Shown here: piece by piece, positions 1 to 11,542 of the stretch
Layout: each line of letters starts with the position of its first letter
How positions within the stretch are numbered: position 1 is the first letter of the stretch
Assembly (NCBI GenBank): GCA_964036045.1
Contig: OZ038398.1
Coordinates: 29,194,309-29,258,308, forward strand
DNA: 64,000 nt
Direction of reading: 5' to 3'
Source of the DNA: Eutreptiella sp. 'Long Island Sound 2002'
Taxonomy: Eukaryota; Euglenozoa; Euglenophyceae; Eutreptiales; Eutreptiaceae
Made by a program: the position numbers and the translations under genes
The notes under the pieces: generated by a model
The model's input: the letters and a program-made list of their open reading frames with translations, nothing else
Databases searched by the model: none
Told to the model about the DNA's origin: nothing

Positions 1-59
1 TTGGCGAACGCATAGCCCTGTGTGTGCCTGTGGTGTTCATTGTACGGCCACCCAAATAC

Positions 60-355
60 AAAGAGGTCCAAATACACACACAGCGGCCACAATACGCAAA
101 GAAGTTTTGACCCCCCCACCCCCTCCCACCCCCCCCCCAAAAGGGGTACCCGGGTGGCGGGGGGGGGGGGGGGGTACGGGGTCAAAATCCAAAAAATCAT
201 TGGGGGATCATTTTTGGCCCTAAAATGATGATTTTACAAGGGGTTAGACGTTAGAAACCATACATTGGGGTATGCTATGCAAACGACCCCAAAAACAGGG
301 GTATACGACGCTCGCGCCTGCGCTTGATCTAACGACCTCTCTTCGAGGTGATTTT
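60..355 (+). repeat. Dispersed repeat family A, copy 1
   Basis: This is one of three forward copies (also near 13500-13680 and 21220-21485). The first half is a poly-C block followed by a poly-G block, together a rough inverted repeat. The second half holds the conserved ATGATTTTACAAGGGGTT, then a GGGGTATGCTA..GAACGA segment, and ends in CCTCTCTTCGAGGTGATTTT, which can form a small hairpin (ACCTC/GAGGT). Read in frame, the middle gives a short conserved peptide (MILQGV..LGVCYAN) that also occurs, on the minus strand, upstream of the RNase H relic at 20.5-20.9 kb. The family is therefore probably retroelement-derived. Confidence 0.6.
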
Positions 356-1033
356 GGCCAATGAAAAAAGGGGGGGGGGTTATAACACCCAGGTTGTCAT
401 TCCCTGCACATGCACCCCCCCCCCCCCCCTGCTCCTCACTACCCAATACTGGGGTAATGCTCGGGTTATGTAGCCAAGCCCGATGACTCCAAACCCCACC
501 ACACCGAAGGCGGTGCTGAAGAGAGAGAGAAAAAAAAGGTGTCCGTTACACACAATTTCCCCAAAAAGGCCCACAGGTACTGCATGTGTTTGACCATTGG
601 TAGCCCTTCATGCCTTCACCCATGGGTTCCCAATAGGTTAACCATTGGTTCCCAACCATTCCTAACCCCATGTGTGTTCAATCATTCAACCATTTGCTGC
701 TACCCCCACATGTGTTCCATGATTGCATCCCAACCCTACCTGACACCCTGCACAATTCAAGATGAACGAAAGCAATTTTTTCATCAAATGAAGTGACACA
801 ACGTTTGACCAACTGAATGTTCCCTTGCCGGTGGTAGGGCTGGTAACAAATAATAATACCCCCCTCCCCCCGTGTACAACAAACAATTTGGTCCCAAACT
901 AATACGGTCCGAACGGGAGTGTTCGTTAAACACGCCGTTCGGTGCGCGCGACAATATTGTGAAACGGCGGGAACACGTCCCAAGGCACAAGATACCCTGC
1001 CCATTCAAAGTACGATGCGGTGGAGGCCTCCAA
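356..1033. other. No gene recognised
   Basis: The stretch holds homopolymer runs (G around 371-379, C around 416-429), a purine run near 520 and short ORFs in all frames without family features. Repeated 'CCAACC' and 'ccattggttccc' phrases near 595-720 look like decayed short repeats. A 45-base segment at 889-933 recurs at 1402-1446. Confidence 0.4.
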
Positions 1034-1446
1034 TTAGCACTTTTCAGAGTAAAAGCCCTTGTTGCGGTCCCGCTTCATGCAGAAAAGCTGATCATGCTCC
1101 CTAGGCTTGGGGCCCTTCACGGGCAGAAGTGGCACCTGGTCCAGCTCAGGCACCTTCGGGACGGACAGATTTGATAGGACACCGCTGTCCTCCACCAAAT
1201 CACGGGTTACGTACAGGGTGTTCTCAAAAGCATGGCACAAACCCCACACCCCACGCTCAACCTTGGCTGGTGTGATGTATCCACTGTGACATGATTTGAG
1301 CTCACAGTGGATACATCACAACAGCCCCTCATTTCCCCAAACCTTTTGCCTCAACCCGTGGTTCTAGAGCCCGGTACCTAATTAAGTACCTAATGAGGTA
1401 GGTCCCAAATTAATACGGTCCGAATGGAAGTGTTCGTTGGACACAA
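889..1446 (+). repeat. 45-bp direct repeat pair (889-933 and 1402-1446)
   Basis: Both copies begin GGTCCCAAA(C/T)TAATACGG and run through TCCGAA..G..GTGTTCGTT with a handful of substitutions. Each sits close to a long C or G homopolymer (868-874 and 1459-1472). They may be ends of one or two small elements. No target duplication was found. Confidence 0.45.
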
Positions 1447-1964
1447 TGTTCGTTGGACAGGGGGGGGGGGGGGTACATAACAAAGTGCCTACTGCGTACA
1501 ACCCTTGAAAGTGAATGTTGACACGCTCCATCAGCTCGCTCTTCCGCCCTCTCGCGGACAAATCATGCTTCCTTCAAATGGCCCCAAACTCAACAACAAT
1601 CCACTCATGCGACTTGCCCCTCTCCATTGCTCGCAACACCGCCTCATCGACATCATACTGGAACACCAACTACGGCGCATGGTTAGAGGAGTTAGAGGAT
1701 TGTGGTTTCGGTCACGGGAGGAGACGGGGCCATGTGGTTCCGAAGGTCAGAAGAGGAGCTACTAGCACCTTCACCTACCCGGTCCAAATCCTCATCTTCA
1801 CTACTCTCGTCCTCATCCTCCAACCCAACATCATACACATCCTCAATATCAGTGTCACAAGTTGCCCGCTTGGGGACAACCCACAAATCTTGAATGCCCA
1901 ATGGGGCATGGGAGACAATAGGAAAAGGAACACTAGAACGGCAATCGCTTTTCAGGGGCAACAA
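1034..1964 (-). pseudogene. Coding debris with acidic region and SAP-like motif
   Basis: Three minus-strand pieces read like one decayed protein. First, 1964-1692 encodes a serine/aspartate/glutamate-rich acidic segment (GLEDEDESSEDEDLDRV). Next, in another frame around 1663-1510, a stretch with RKHDLSARGRKSELMERV resembles the SAP DNA/RNA-binding motif, just after an in-frame stop. Last, 1249-1034 encodes ENTLYVTRDLVEDSGVLS and a lysine/proline-rich tail. Frame changes and stops indicate a pseudogene or unresolved introns. The whole protein is not recognised; the SAP assignment rests on one motif. Confidence 0.35.
1271..1320. repeat. Perfect 19-bp hairpin
   Basis: TGTGATGTATCCACTGTGA (1271-1289) is perfectly complementary to 1302-1320, with a 12-nt loop. 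It could be the remnant end-pair of a small element, or a structured RNA or DNA element. No flanking coding sequence explains it. Confidence 0.7.
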
Positions 1965-3057
1965 TATGTAGCAAATGGCCTTCTCGGGGGCCCAAAAGTG
2001 GGCGGAATGGCTACATAACCCTTCCCTTCTTGGGCGTCCGAAAAAAAAGGGGACAACAATGGCCAGTGTTGGACCGGTGGAAAAAAAGCCTCTATGGGGT
2101 GGTCCTTAAGGGCGGTCCTCAACAAAAAAAAACCTCGGTCCTTAAAGACCGCCCTAACTACACCTCCTTATGCCCCCAGGATGTAGAACTTGGCCAGGAA
2201 CGAGATTCCGCGGACACCCAAGCCCTCCAACAGCCTGATAAACGTGGCATGCTTGCAAAAACACTCGAAAATACACATGCTGACCTCTTTTTGCCACAGG
2301 GGAGGGAAAATTCAGTGGTCATAATTTTGTTCACAAAATTGCACGCTCATTAAACAATTGGTGCATTCATACCAAAAGGTCAGAAACGAAATGAATTGTG
2401 AACCACTTTATGAACTAAAAAGGCTTTCGTTGTGCAGCATTTGAAAAGAGTGAAAATCACATTTGGTGACCAAAAACAGAGTCCCATCAGAAAAACACAT
2501 CTCTCCCTCTGAAAAATGGCTTGCGAGATCTGTTTGTTGCGCAAATGCAAAGGGATGATGTTAAAAACTCGATGGCAACTATGAACACCTTGATTCTCAG
2601 CTAGAATTGCTGGAACCAGGAGTAGTTGTGCATACCCTTGGTACATGGGCGAAAATTAGCTTGGTTCAGAATTGGGCTGTTTCCTGAAAGGTGAATCATT
2701 TGCTTCACAAAATAATCTTATGCGGCTTAGTTTAAAGAAACATCAATTTATTGCGCTTCAAGGGCTGCACTTGCACACTGCAAAGAGCTGCAACGATGAG
2801 ACTCAGCACATCCACAATGAGCCATGGGATTTGTAGAGAGATACCAATAACCGCCCAGTCACCCATGGAGACACAGCAAACGGCAGATTATCCTTTCAAT
2901 GCCTCAGCTTTCCCAACTTGGACTCATCATCATCTTTATCAATGAAGAGGACCAGCCCAAAGTGTACAATACGGCACATAATTCCACACATGCCTCCATT
3001 TTTTAAACAAGCAGTGCATCCGAGGAAACCAAACGCAATGACTCTCTAGTAGCATCC
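1965..3057. other. No gene recognised
   Basis: There are short ORFs on both strands only. The minus-strand ORF at 2646-2380 (88 codons) is leucine/phenylalanine-rich and could be an exon of whatever gene the 3.4-kb exon belongs to, but no splice sites were firmly placed. Near 2065-2150 a 'GGTCCTTAAGG' phrase is repeated with lysine-coding A runs. Confidence 0.3.
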
Positions 3058-3405
3058 TCAAGCACCGCAGATGTTCAAAGGGTGTAAGAAAGAAATCATG
3101 CTGTAAACTGTGTCGTCAAAAAGTCGAACATTGTGATACCAGTTGCCTGCCATAAAGCATAAGCCCAGGGACAAGCCACAGCCTGACCAAATGGCAGTAG
3201 CGTTGAATGTGAAAAAAACGCGATCGGAAGCACTAAGACTAAGGGGGTCAACAATTATTAGAGATGAGAAAAACGAGCGCTTTGCAGGTCTGGGAACAAA
3301 TCTAATCATGGCAGAAAAAAGGGCACCGTAAAAAATACCGAATACTCAGAATGTGGTTGTAGGTGTGGATGTGGGCGTGTGGGGGGCGGGCGCTCAGGAG
3401 CACAC

Positions 3406-3657
3406 CTGTGTCAGGGTGTCAGTGGTGGGAAACATCCAGGAGGAGATGTTCATAGAAGAGGATATGCTGTACACGCCCACAAACAGCAAAAAGAATGCCG
3501 TCTCCCACAAGAACCACTTGGCCTTCGTCATTTTCTTCTGCCTCATGCGGTCCATTTCGCTGTAGATGCGCTCACCCCCCATTTCTGGCGAGCCATCGTA
3601 GTCATTCAGCAGCGCCCCTTGATCATCCTTTGGCGTGACCATCATTATTTGTGGCAT
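3406..3657 (-). CDS. Possible exon of a membrane protein
   Basis: An ATG at 3657 opens 84 codons that end at CAG|GTGTGC, a plausible 5' splice site (G of the intron at 3405). The peptide is polar and acidic for ~36 residues (DDQGALLNDYDGSPEMGGER), then basic (RMRQKKMTKAK), then has one clear membrane helix (WFLWETAFFLLFVGVYSISS). This order suits a cytosolic N-terminus and first helix of a multi-span protein. A polycystin/TRP-type channel was considered but not supported. A second hydrophobic stretch (3309-3058, minus) may be a later exon, but the phases do not match cleanly. Confidence 0.35.
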
Positions 3658-3699
3658 CACGTGTGGTCTGGGCCCCGTTCTCAAGGTTGCGGTGGAAGG

Positions 3700-6600
3700 T
3701 AAGCAGCAAGAGGCGTGCCAAAGCAAAAAAGCAGCTGAAGAATCTTTTCTGTTTGCGATGGAGGGTACAGTCCACAACTGGTGGCACTGCAGCAGGGCAC
3801 ATGGATGAGGACTGTAGCAGGGTGCAAGCTGGCCCCGGTAAACCCCAGAGTTCTCTCCAAGGACCCAAATTATTGAAAGACTTTTTGACCTTTCCCTTGA
3901 AATCAATGGTTTGCCTGTCGGAATCTCCCTGGCAGGGACATGTAAAAAACGCACAAAGCTGACTGCGGGCATGTTTCATTACTCTGGCCATTCTACAGTC
4001 CCCATGGTCTTTGTATGTGGGGGTGTGAGGGTGTGGAGTTGGCCAGGAGGGCTACCTGCAGTTGCTGTTCCGGGTGCAGGTTTTGCTATTTATAAACCCT
4101 AGGGCATAGGCGGTCTGGGCTTACTTCTCCCAGGCTGAAAACTCCAGTGGTGCAAAGAGAGTGCATGTCTGAGGGGCTTTTTCTGTCACATCACACCTAA
4201 CCTTGGCACTGCATCACAATGATTGTTTTGTGGTTTACAGCAATGATTCAGTTGAGATGGAGGATGGGATGGGGATACATTCCAGTTGACAAGCAATGAG
4301 GACTTTTTCTGGATTTGTGCCCCACAGTGAGGTGCAAACTAATGTTGCTGGAGAGTGTTGCACGGCAACACACAAACATGCAGGTTTCCGAATGCTGGAC
4401 ATGTTTTTGCCTTCCATCATGTTCATGAAGGCTGCAGTGGCATGGCCTGCAGGTAGAGATAGGTTGGCTCAATTTGACGCTGGTCGCCACCTGTTGAATT
4501 CTCCCCACTTGGACCTGTCCAGTCCACAGCGTGTGGATTGTTCACCACAGAATCATGTGACCACAACTGATCACAATGTGAGCAAACAGGGGAGTACTCT
4601 GCTGTAGCTAGCTAACCTGGAACTTTTTGCTCTAAAGCAAGTTTAAAGCAAGGGCATTTGTATAGTCCAAGAAAAAAGGATTTTTGAGCATGCAACCATT
4701 GAAACTATGACACGCTTATGTCCCGCAAGATGGCGGCCCTCAAAGTTAGGCAGCTCTTTGCACAAGTTCACAGAACGCATGTCAGCAGTTCAATGTTTTC
4801 AAGACCCTACGCACTGCCTGATACACTTGTGCCTGAGCCACCTCAATCTGCCCGCATTTGCAAAGTTTGCATGTGCAATGGGCACTCTGGACCTTTTCCA
4901 TAATGTCCTCTGCGGACATGGCGTTCGCAGGTAAAACAATGCGACGGTGGGCATGCCAATTTTGGGAAATCATGTGTCTTGTAGTGTGCTCTGGTAGTTT
5001 TCAAACCTTGACTTCCTGGGCTGTCATTTTGTGACACTTGGGATTGTGAACTGGTTGTTTTGCACATTCCTTCTGGTTTGGGAAATTAGTTTATTACAAC
5101 CTGAGAGCAACCCCTTTTCCACTGCACCCAAAAAGGGCTTTTCATTAGTGATGAAGGTGCAACAACCTGTTTCTCAAGCCTCCAGGAGCCTAAAGAAAAT
5201 GTACCAGCCCAAATGGACTCTTCAAGCAATTTTCACTCGAGTCTTCCACAATCCAGTTTTAGAGGTGTTTTATGGTCAAGCCAAGTGAAAAATACAATTC
5301 TATTACAGGTGATCACACTAGGGTGTTTGGCCCATCAAACCGGTCAACTCATAAGCGTAGTTCTGCTGCCACCTCCCCCACTGTGTGAAAGGTGAAGCTG
5401 GTGTTGCACACATACACTATTGACAGGTGCTGCCAAAAGAATTGTGCACATTGTGGACGTTTTGTTGTCGGGGAATGCGGTACCTGTTGATTTTGCACGT
5501 ACAAGGTTAGTACATGCTGATTGGGAATGTTCCATTTTGGTGTTGAGGCTGGGGCAGGCTCGCTATGACAGAGTACTTCAGAAAACGAATTGGTGCAGTG
5601 CTGCTTGCTCACTTGCTTGTTGTCATTTTACTCACATTTACATTTTACGCTCATTGCAACTGGGAGTAATTCTGATATTTTATTGGGCGGAGAAGAGCCC
5701 TGCCAAGGAGGGTAGAGGGGTTGAAAAGCTATTGGCCGCCTCCCTACCCGGGGGGAGGACTTGATACGGCTCGGTGTATGAAGCCATTCCTTCCCCCCTT
5801 TGAGGACCCTAAGATGGCAATGGCTGTGGAGCCATATTGATGCCTCCCTGCTTTGGACCCCGAGACAGCTGGGATGATATTTCCACTGTCGCACCCATGG
5901 CCACGAACATGTGCGAGCGCCATGCTCAGAAAAGTAGAGCTTCGTATACAGAAAAAAAATGTATTGCTGATTCTGCAAACAAGAACTACAGGGGCACCCT
6001 GCTAGGTGTTGATACATTGACACCTGTCCACACCTTCTAATCCCACCCCTCAGCCAACTAATTGTGCAACTTTCATGCCACCGTCCCTAGCCCCCAAAAT
6101 GATTGACAATACCCAACATCCACCCAATACCCACCCCCTTAGGGCTTACCATGTCAAGTTATAATGGGGTCAGTAGATCATGCCACTGTTGTTTGAAAGC
6201 CCTCTATAGGGGGGAGATGGGGTGCACGAAGGGCAACCCTGTGCCTTGGTGTATTTTAGGGCCCCTTGGTGTATTTTTGTAAAAATCAATCTAATAGGCA
6301 AGCTTGGGAGAACACAGGTTGACAATGAGCTTGCAGCACTCATCTGGAGGAAGAACTCATGACGCACAGGGCTGTCTTGCCTCTTGTTGTGTCCAACACA
6401 CACACAACTGGGCTGGTTCCCACCTACTGCCAAACCAGCACCGGACATGGTGATGAAAGGGCGTATTGCCCTAAGAGGTGGCCAACAAAGTCACCATCTA
6501 ACAAGTTGGGCACCAGCATTTGAAAGAGGTGTCAATGGTTCCACCATGCTGCGTATTTTGGACATTAAACTGGTGAGAAACAGGCAACCAGTGCCCTTGC

Positions 6601-6985
6601 CTAGGGGGAATGTTTGCCCGGCACGCGCCCAGCGCGCTCGCTACCTTTGTATTAAGTATCTTATGCCCCAGGTTTATCCTCACCTTGGGAAGTACCCCAA
6701 GTAGACCGCACTAAACCGCAAACCTTCCCTGCAAGGCACCTTGCATAAGCCGAGATATGAGAATTCAACAACACAAAATGTCACTCCCACCACTTCCAAC
6801 CACCACCCTTGCCATCGTCATAAACTGGGTGCAAAGGATGGGCCAAATTCTTGGACACCGCGAGAAGGTACTCCAAATTGTTTGGTGAGGTGGGGGCAAA
6901 AACAGGCACGGGTGGGAAATGGTAAAAAAAAAGATGCCTGGCGCACGGCGGTTGCGCTAACACTCCCCCCTAATCCTAAGTTTGA
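3700..6985. other. No gene recognised
   Basis: A 3.3-kb stretch of mixed composition. Many overlapping short ORFs occur on both strands, none with family motifs or a convincing start-to-splice structure. The longest (5628-6023, minus, 131 codons) is cysteine/serine-rich and unlike a known fold. No tRNA, rRNA or tandem repeat was seen. Confidence 0.3.
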
Positions 6986-6989
6986 GACA

Positions 6990-7700
6990 AATACTGAACG
7001 ACGGCCACAATTTCAGGGGCTACCGTCCAAAAGTGGTCCGGTTTTTGGTCAAAAACAGCCATTTCTCATCCTAAGCTGCCCGAAAACCCCCTCTTGACCG
7101 CTAAAGCAAGAAAAATGAAGGTCATATGCTGCAAGCACCTTGCTTTCCTCATGTCAATGAAGGCTTTGGTGGCTTCCAGTCCATGATATGTCTGAGAAAT
7201 GCCCCCAAAATGCCCCCAAAATGGCCCAAACTATGCTGACGTTGGCTACAAGCAACCCAAAACAAGAATGGGTCGTACCTCGTGTTATGTGGCTGAAAAC
7301 CCAATTCTGAGGGCGCCTAGTCCACCCACCACCACCCACTTTCTGTGGTATCCAGCAATCAAAGGCGTTCAGTCGGACACCTAGACCCCACCACATAAAG
7401 CCCAAGCAGCCTGGGCCAAAATGGGTCCAACAGGGGTTCCTGTGGGGCTCCAAAAAGACTTTCCAAAGTTGTTCCCAGACCACTTGATGCCCATACAATT
7501 GTTTTTAGCCCTGAGCCGTTTTGGCCCTCCAAAGGTCGCAAAACCCTTGAAAGCGAGCCATTTTGGGACCAAAAGAGCCTCAAAAATGGTACAAAAGGCG
7601 TGATATTCCAGAAATGGTGCCAGACCTTTTCTGAGGCTCTGGTGAAGGTTTTTTAGCCCATTTTCAGCTGGTCTTGACATGCACACATGGCGTTCCCCCC
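6990..7700 (+). repeat. Diverged single copy of the 42-47 kb tandem unit
   Basis: The segment follows the same order of phrases as the tandem units at 42-47 kb. These are 'TCAAAAACAGCCATTT', then 'GTGGCTGAAAAC..ATTCTGAGGGC', then 'CCTAGTCCACCCACCACC', then 'GACACCTAGACCCC', then 'GGGTCCAACAGGGGTTCC', then 'TTTTGGCCCTCC'. Identity by eye is roughly 70-75%. It shows the unit is an older dispersed repeat that later amplified in tandem. Confidence 0.6.
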
Positions 7701-10226
7701 CTAGTGTCATGCCGGGGATCCTTGCTTGCCGCATGGAGGAGAGATCAGCGCAACAATAATACTAATAATAAGAAAAATAACCATGATCATAATAATAATA
7801 AAACGAATAAGAATAATTTTTTTGCAGTGTAAAAAATGTCGCTCCCAAGGGGGAAACACTATTATTGTTATTATTCTTGATTACTGGATTTACTCACAGT
7901 TACAACTTGTTGGATTTACCTGCGGTTGCAACATCAGTTCTCTCGCGCTTACAAATTGTGTTGTGTTGTAACCATGAATGGATAAAATAATAACTTCTGT
8001 GTGTGCTTACTGAAGACCATTAAATTTATTGCTACACATTGCTCTACATTGCTCAAACTATGCTTTGCCACTGTCAATAGTGCATTGGAATACATCGAAA
8101 TACTCCCGCAATGTTTCACTGTTGGCGCAGAGAGAGAACGTTGGTATGAAGTAATAGACCACCGTACAATTGGCACACATTCAGCAAAAAAATGCAGTGG
8201 AACGGAAATGAATGTCAAGACGGACATTAGCAGTATGTTTGTTGCACAAACGTGCGTGCACATTTCAAATGTTTGTTAACATCGTTCCCCGTACCATGTA
8301 CCCTACCAAAATACCCGCCCCTGCTTCTCCGTGAATCCCTGTTCCTGACAACAGTAATTGACTAACAAATCCGGGAGCATGGTACGAGAAGCTGATGCTG
8401 GTGAAACGAAATGACTTGCCAAGGCGACACACACACACACACACACACACACAGAGGAAGAGAGACTCAGAGGAAGGCATTGGGAAAAACAGGTGGACAA
8501 ATATCTCTTGTGTCAAACTTGTGTCAAAGGTGAACAGTCTCGGGCAGTGTAGAACCTACGGCGGCATTATGTGATAGAGACCCTTGAAAAGGAGAGGTAA
8601 GCAACAGTCAAAGCTCAGAACATGACATAAGCATTGGTCAGATCGTGTGCTGCTCCAGCAAAAAATAAGGCCTTGCAAGAGAAATGCTTCACTGGAGCAG
8701 CAGCCACAAACCTAAACAGACTACCGCTAATCATAAGTGTAAGCAACAGCAAGGCCAGCAGTGCTGGGGGCGTTCCAAATTATGCATAGCGGGGTCCAGC
8801 AGAGGGTAGGACTAAATCCACCCCAGAAGATACATGTCGACAAAGAATTGATTCAACCGGGGGCCTCCAATTTATGCCCATAGCACACCTGGGTCGCTTC
8901 AATCTTTGGACCCTCTGCAAACCCCCTCCCCCGCCTTCAGCACTTGCGCCAACATGGATACAATACAAGAAAACTCCTCAACTCCACAACCCATGGATGC
9001 TTGATGTGGGATCATTGACAGTGGGTGTAGTTTGGGGATTCAACGTCTTGCAACTCAGTAGCTGTGCTCCATGAGGCCCCATTTGAGGAACCAGAGTGGA
9101 TATTCTGTTGCGATTCGCATTTGTGTGCATCATCTTGGTACCTGGTATTTGGTCAGGCTGGTTTAATCAAAGCCGGGAAGAGAAATTCCACCACATGCCA
9201 AAACCTGGAGGAAAGCAAAAAACTGTGTGTTCTGAGCTTATTTATCATTTCGATTCAGGGCATCTCACATCCCCTCTCCCTCTGGTTACCTTGGCGGATG
9301 TGGGCTGCGTGGTGCTGTGCAGTAACATGTGCAAATGGAAGATAGTCCGGGGCAGAGTGTGGTGCTATGTGGCAGTGCCAAATGTTGTGTAGTGGTGTCA
9401 CCTATGGTGGGATTGCACGTGGTAATGTGGGTAGGATCTGGTAGTGTGTGGCAGGCATGCAAAGCAGCCCAGCGTTGGACAGCTGCTCCCAACTGGATGC
9501 GGCTCATTTTGTCATAGCGACGTCCAGCGGCTGAAGTAGTGATTGGAGCCCGTCCTTGAGGTTGGGAGGGTACAAACAGCCTGAAAGCAGACATATGTTT
9601 CCAGAGGACAGAAGTTGAAGATGTGTGGCACAGGATGTTCCAGGTCTGCTCTTCAAACCCCCTCCAGGTAAGCATCAAATCAGCCGTTCACCCAAATAAT
9701 ACGCCCGTTTGAGATGATTGAACAACAGAACTGAACAGTACACCCTCCCACCTTGAGGCTGTCTAGGTCCTCAGCCAGCCCCACTGGGACTCCTCCTCAT
9801 GTACACAAACAATTCTGTGACAACACTTCTGCTTGTGCAATTTGCTGTCATTCCCCACTGACTGCATTGCCACTTGGTGCAACAGGAGGCGATGAACCAA
9901 CAAGCACACCAACATGTTTGGGACCACCACACACTGTGAGCATGCACAGCGAGGCGCCTCAAACACTTACGGTATGCGGCCCACAACAGTTGAGTACTGT
10001 TCCTTCCATAGGCGCACCTTTTGGAGTGCTCTCACCCACTGTTTTGGCGTTTGTACTGTGGCGAGTACTTGACCCCAGAAGTACAGTGTGGTGTCCGCAG
10101 CTCCTTTCACACCAGCAGACTGCACTACTCATGCCGGCCAGCCTTGTAGTTGCCAGGCCAGGACCTGCTAAGGTGTCTAGCCCCTGTTGCAACCAGGTAC
10201 CAACTGTCCCCAAGAAAAATTGCTGT
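7701..10226. other. No gene recognised; AT-rich and microsatellite patches
   Basis: 7749-7830 is an AATAAT/ATAATA-rich tract. 8429-8451 is a (CA)n microsatellite. The + ORF at 9753-10475 (240 codons) is the longest, but it is threonine/proline/serine-rich, crosses the repeat at 10245-10360 and shows no domain. It is probably chance. Nothing else is supported. Confidence 0.3.
8429..8451 (+). repeat. (CA)n microsatellite
   Basis: An uninterrupted CA dinucleotide tract of about 11 units, one of six such tracts in the window. Confidence 0.9.
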
Positions 10227-10820
10227 GCTGCGGCATGCTGCGGCATGCTTCAAGACGTAGGTGGGGGCCAACCCAATTTTCCAAAAGCTGCAAAGGTGGC
10301 AAAACCCAGAACCAAACCCAAAGGAATGCATGTCCCAACACCCTGCAAGATGAACACAAAAGAATCATTTCACGGGTGGTCATGTTGCTACTCCTCCTCC
10401 TCACATTTGCGCGTTTTGTCCATGACATACATGATTGCCAAATGGCGCAACGTCTCATTACTCATATTGAGATAATCGTGTGTTAGGTTATGTCCCAACA
10501 AACTGAAGGCCCTCTTGACATGGCGTGCAGACCGAGGGCGGCGGACAAAAAAAAACAGCAATTGAAGACAAAAAAAAGGACAATCAGCAGCTTTAACTTG
10601 CGACCAGGCAATCCTTGCAGAACGAACCCCTTGGTGTCTACCTTGGCACCCAACCTTGTAGATAGCGTCATTTAACCAAGAAATTTTGAAGTGACACCAT
10701 GCAACATATTCTGCAAACGAAGCAAGGAGCAAATTTCAGTGTGCTGCGGCATGCTTCAAAACCCCCACCAGCAGGCCCCAAAAATAGGTGCTGCGTCATT
10801 CTGTGGCATGCTTCAACCGT
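10227..10820 (+). repeat. Recurrent CTGCGGCATGCTTCAA motif cluster
   Basis: The motif occurs twice in tandem at 10227-10253, again at 10743-10758, in variant form at 10801-10815 (CTGTGGCATGCTTCAA), and once more at ~14326 (CCGCGGCATGCTTCAA). The 10.80-kb and 14.33-kb copies share further sequence (AAC.GTTG.TGC). All lie around hAT transposase fragments, so they may be ends or internal repeats of that element. Confidence 0.55.
10388..10525 (-). pseudogene. hAT transposase C-terminal (hATC) fragment
   Basis: The reading frame ends in a segment with RAFSLLGHNLTHDYLNMSNE followed by TLRHLAIMY. This fits the hAT C-terminal dimerisation pattern (x-R-x-FS-x-LG ... R/N-x-(L/M)S-x-ETL-x-x-L). Upstream, the frame passes A-rich runs and breaks, and no DDE catalytic core is readable, so this is a relic. 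Related fragments lie at 13.65-14.1 kb on the same strand. Confidence 0.55.
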
Positions 10821-10830
10821 TGTTGCCTAG

Positions 10831-11120
10831 TTATAACCAGTCTAAATGCATTCATATATGCATTTTGAGGGGGTAGGAGGCACACTGTGAAGATGAGTGC
10901 CACATCACAAAGTGGGAGAGTGATATGCTAGGGTGCAAGCAGTGAACCGGCAGACTCAGATATATCCCCCTCTGTGTCATTCGTCGCAAAAACTAATTTC
11001 CGGTGCAGCATCTCCTCGCACATGCTGGCCATGCATCTACTAACCGATAGAACTCCAACGGTTGGTGAAATAATATCTGCAGCAGCATTAGGAGCAACAG
11101 CACAACACGAATTGCAACAA
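10831..11120. other. No gene recognised
   Basis: A spacer between hAT debris and the foldback element. The minus-strand ORF across 11194-10928 is alanine/cysteine-rich and runs into the foldback arm, with no independent support. Confidence 0.3.
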
Positions 11121-11542
11121 GGGCACCCGGTGGGCTTCGGGAGGGATGTAGGGACCCCCCACCCTATTTTGGGGTCAGGAAACACAAAAAACATGTTTTA
11201 GAAGTGAAATGGATGGTTATTAGTGGGTACTTGCCCCTGTAATGGGCTCACGATGGCTAAAAACGGGGTATGACATCCTTCTTACTGGGTTATTATGTCA
11301 TTGGCGGTATCTAGGGGTGGTGTGGGTTATTTTTAGGAATTAGTAGTTATTTTTCGTACTCTGGTTAGGATCCTAGTACGAAGGATGTCATACCCTATTG
11401 GCAGCCATCGTGAGCCCTGTGTAGGGGCAAGTACCCACTAATAACCATCCATTCACGGGCAAAACATGTTTTTTTTGTGTTTCCCAACCCCAAAATAGGG
11501 GGGGGGGTCCCTACGCCCCTCCCGAAGCCCACCGGGTGCCCC
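11121..11542. mobile_element. Foldback (long inverted-repeat) element
   Basis: Arms of about 160 bp (11121-~11283 and ~11380-11542) are reverse complements with a few mismatches and small indels. They start at GGGCACCCGGTGGGCTTCGG and read inward through ATGGATGGTTATTAGTGGG to GGTATGACATCCTTC. The loop is about 100 bp and has no coding capacity. No convincing target duplication was found outside the arms, so the superfamily is open. The arms give a very stable hairpin in single-stranded DNA or RNA. Confidence 0.8.

Noticed and set aside
3058-3657. Polycystin/TRP-type channel assignment for the 3.1-3.7 kb membrane exon
   Set aside because: One helix and a charged N-terminus are not enough. 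The second hydrophobic stretch does not splice in a matching phase, and no channel signature is seen.
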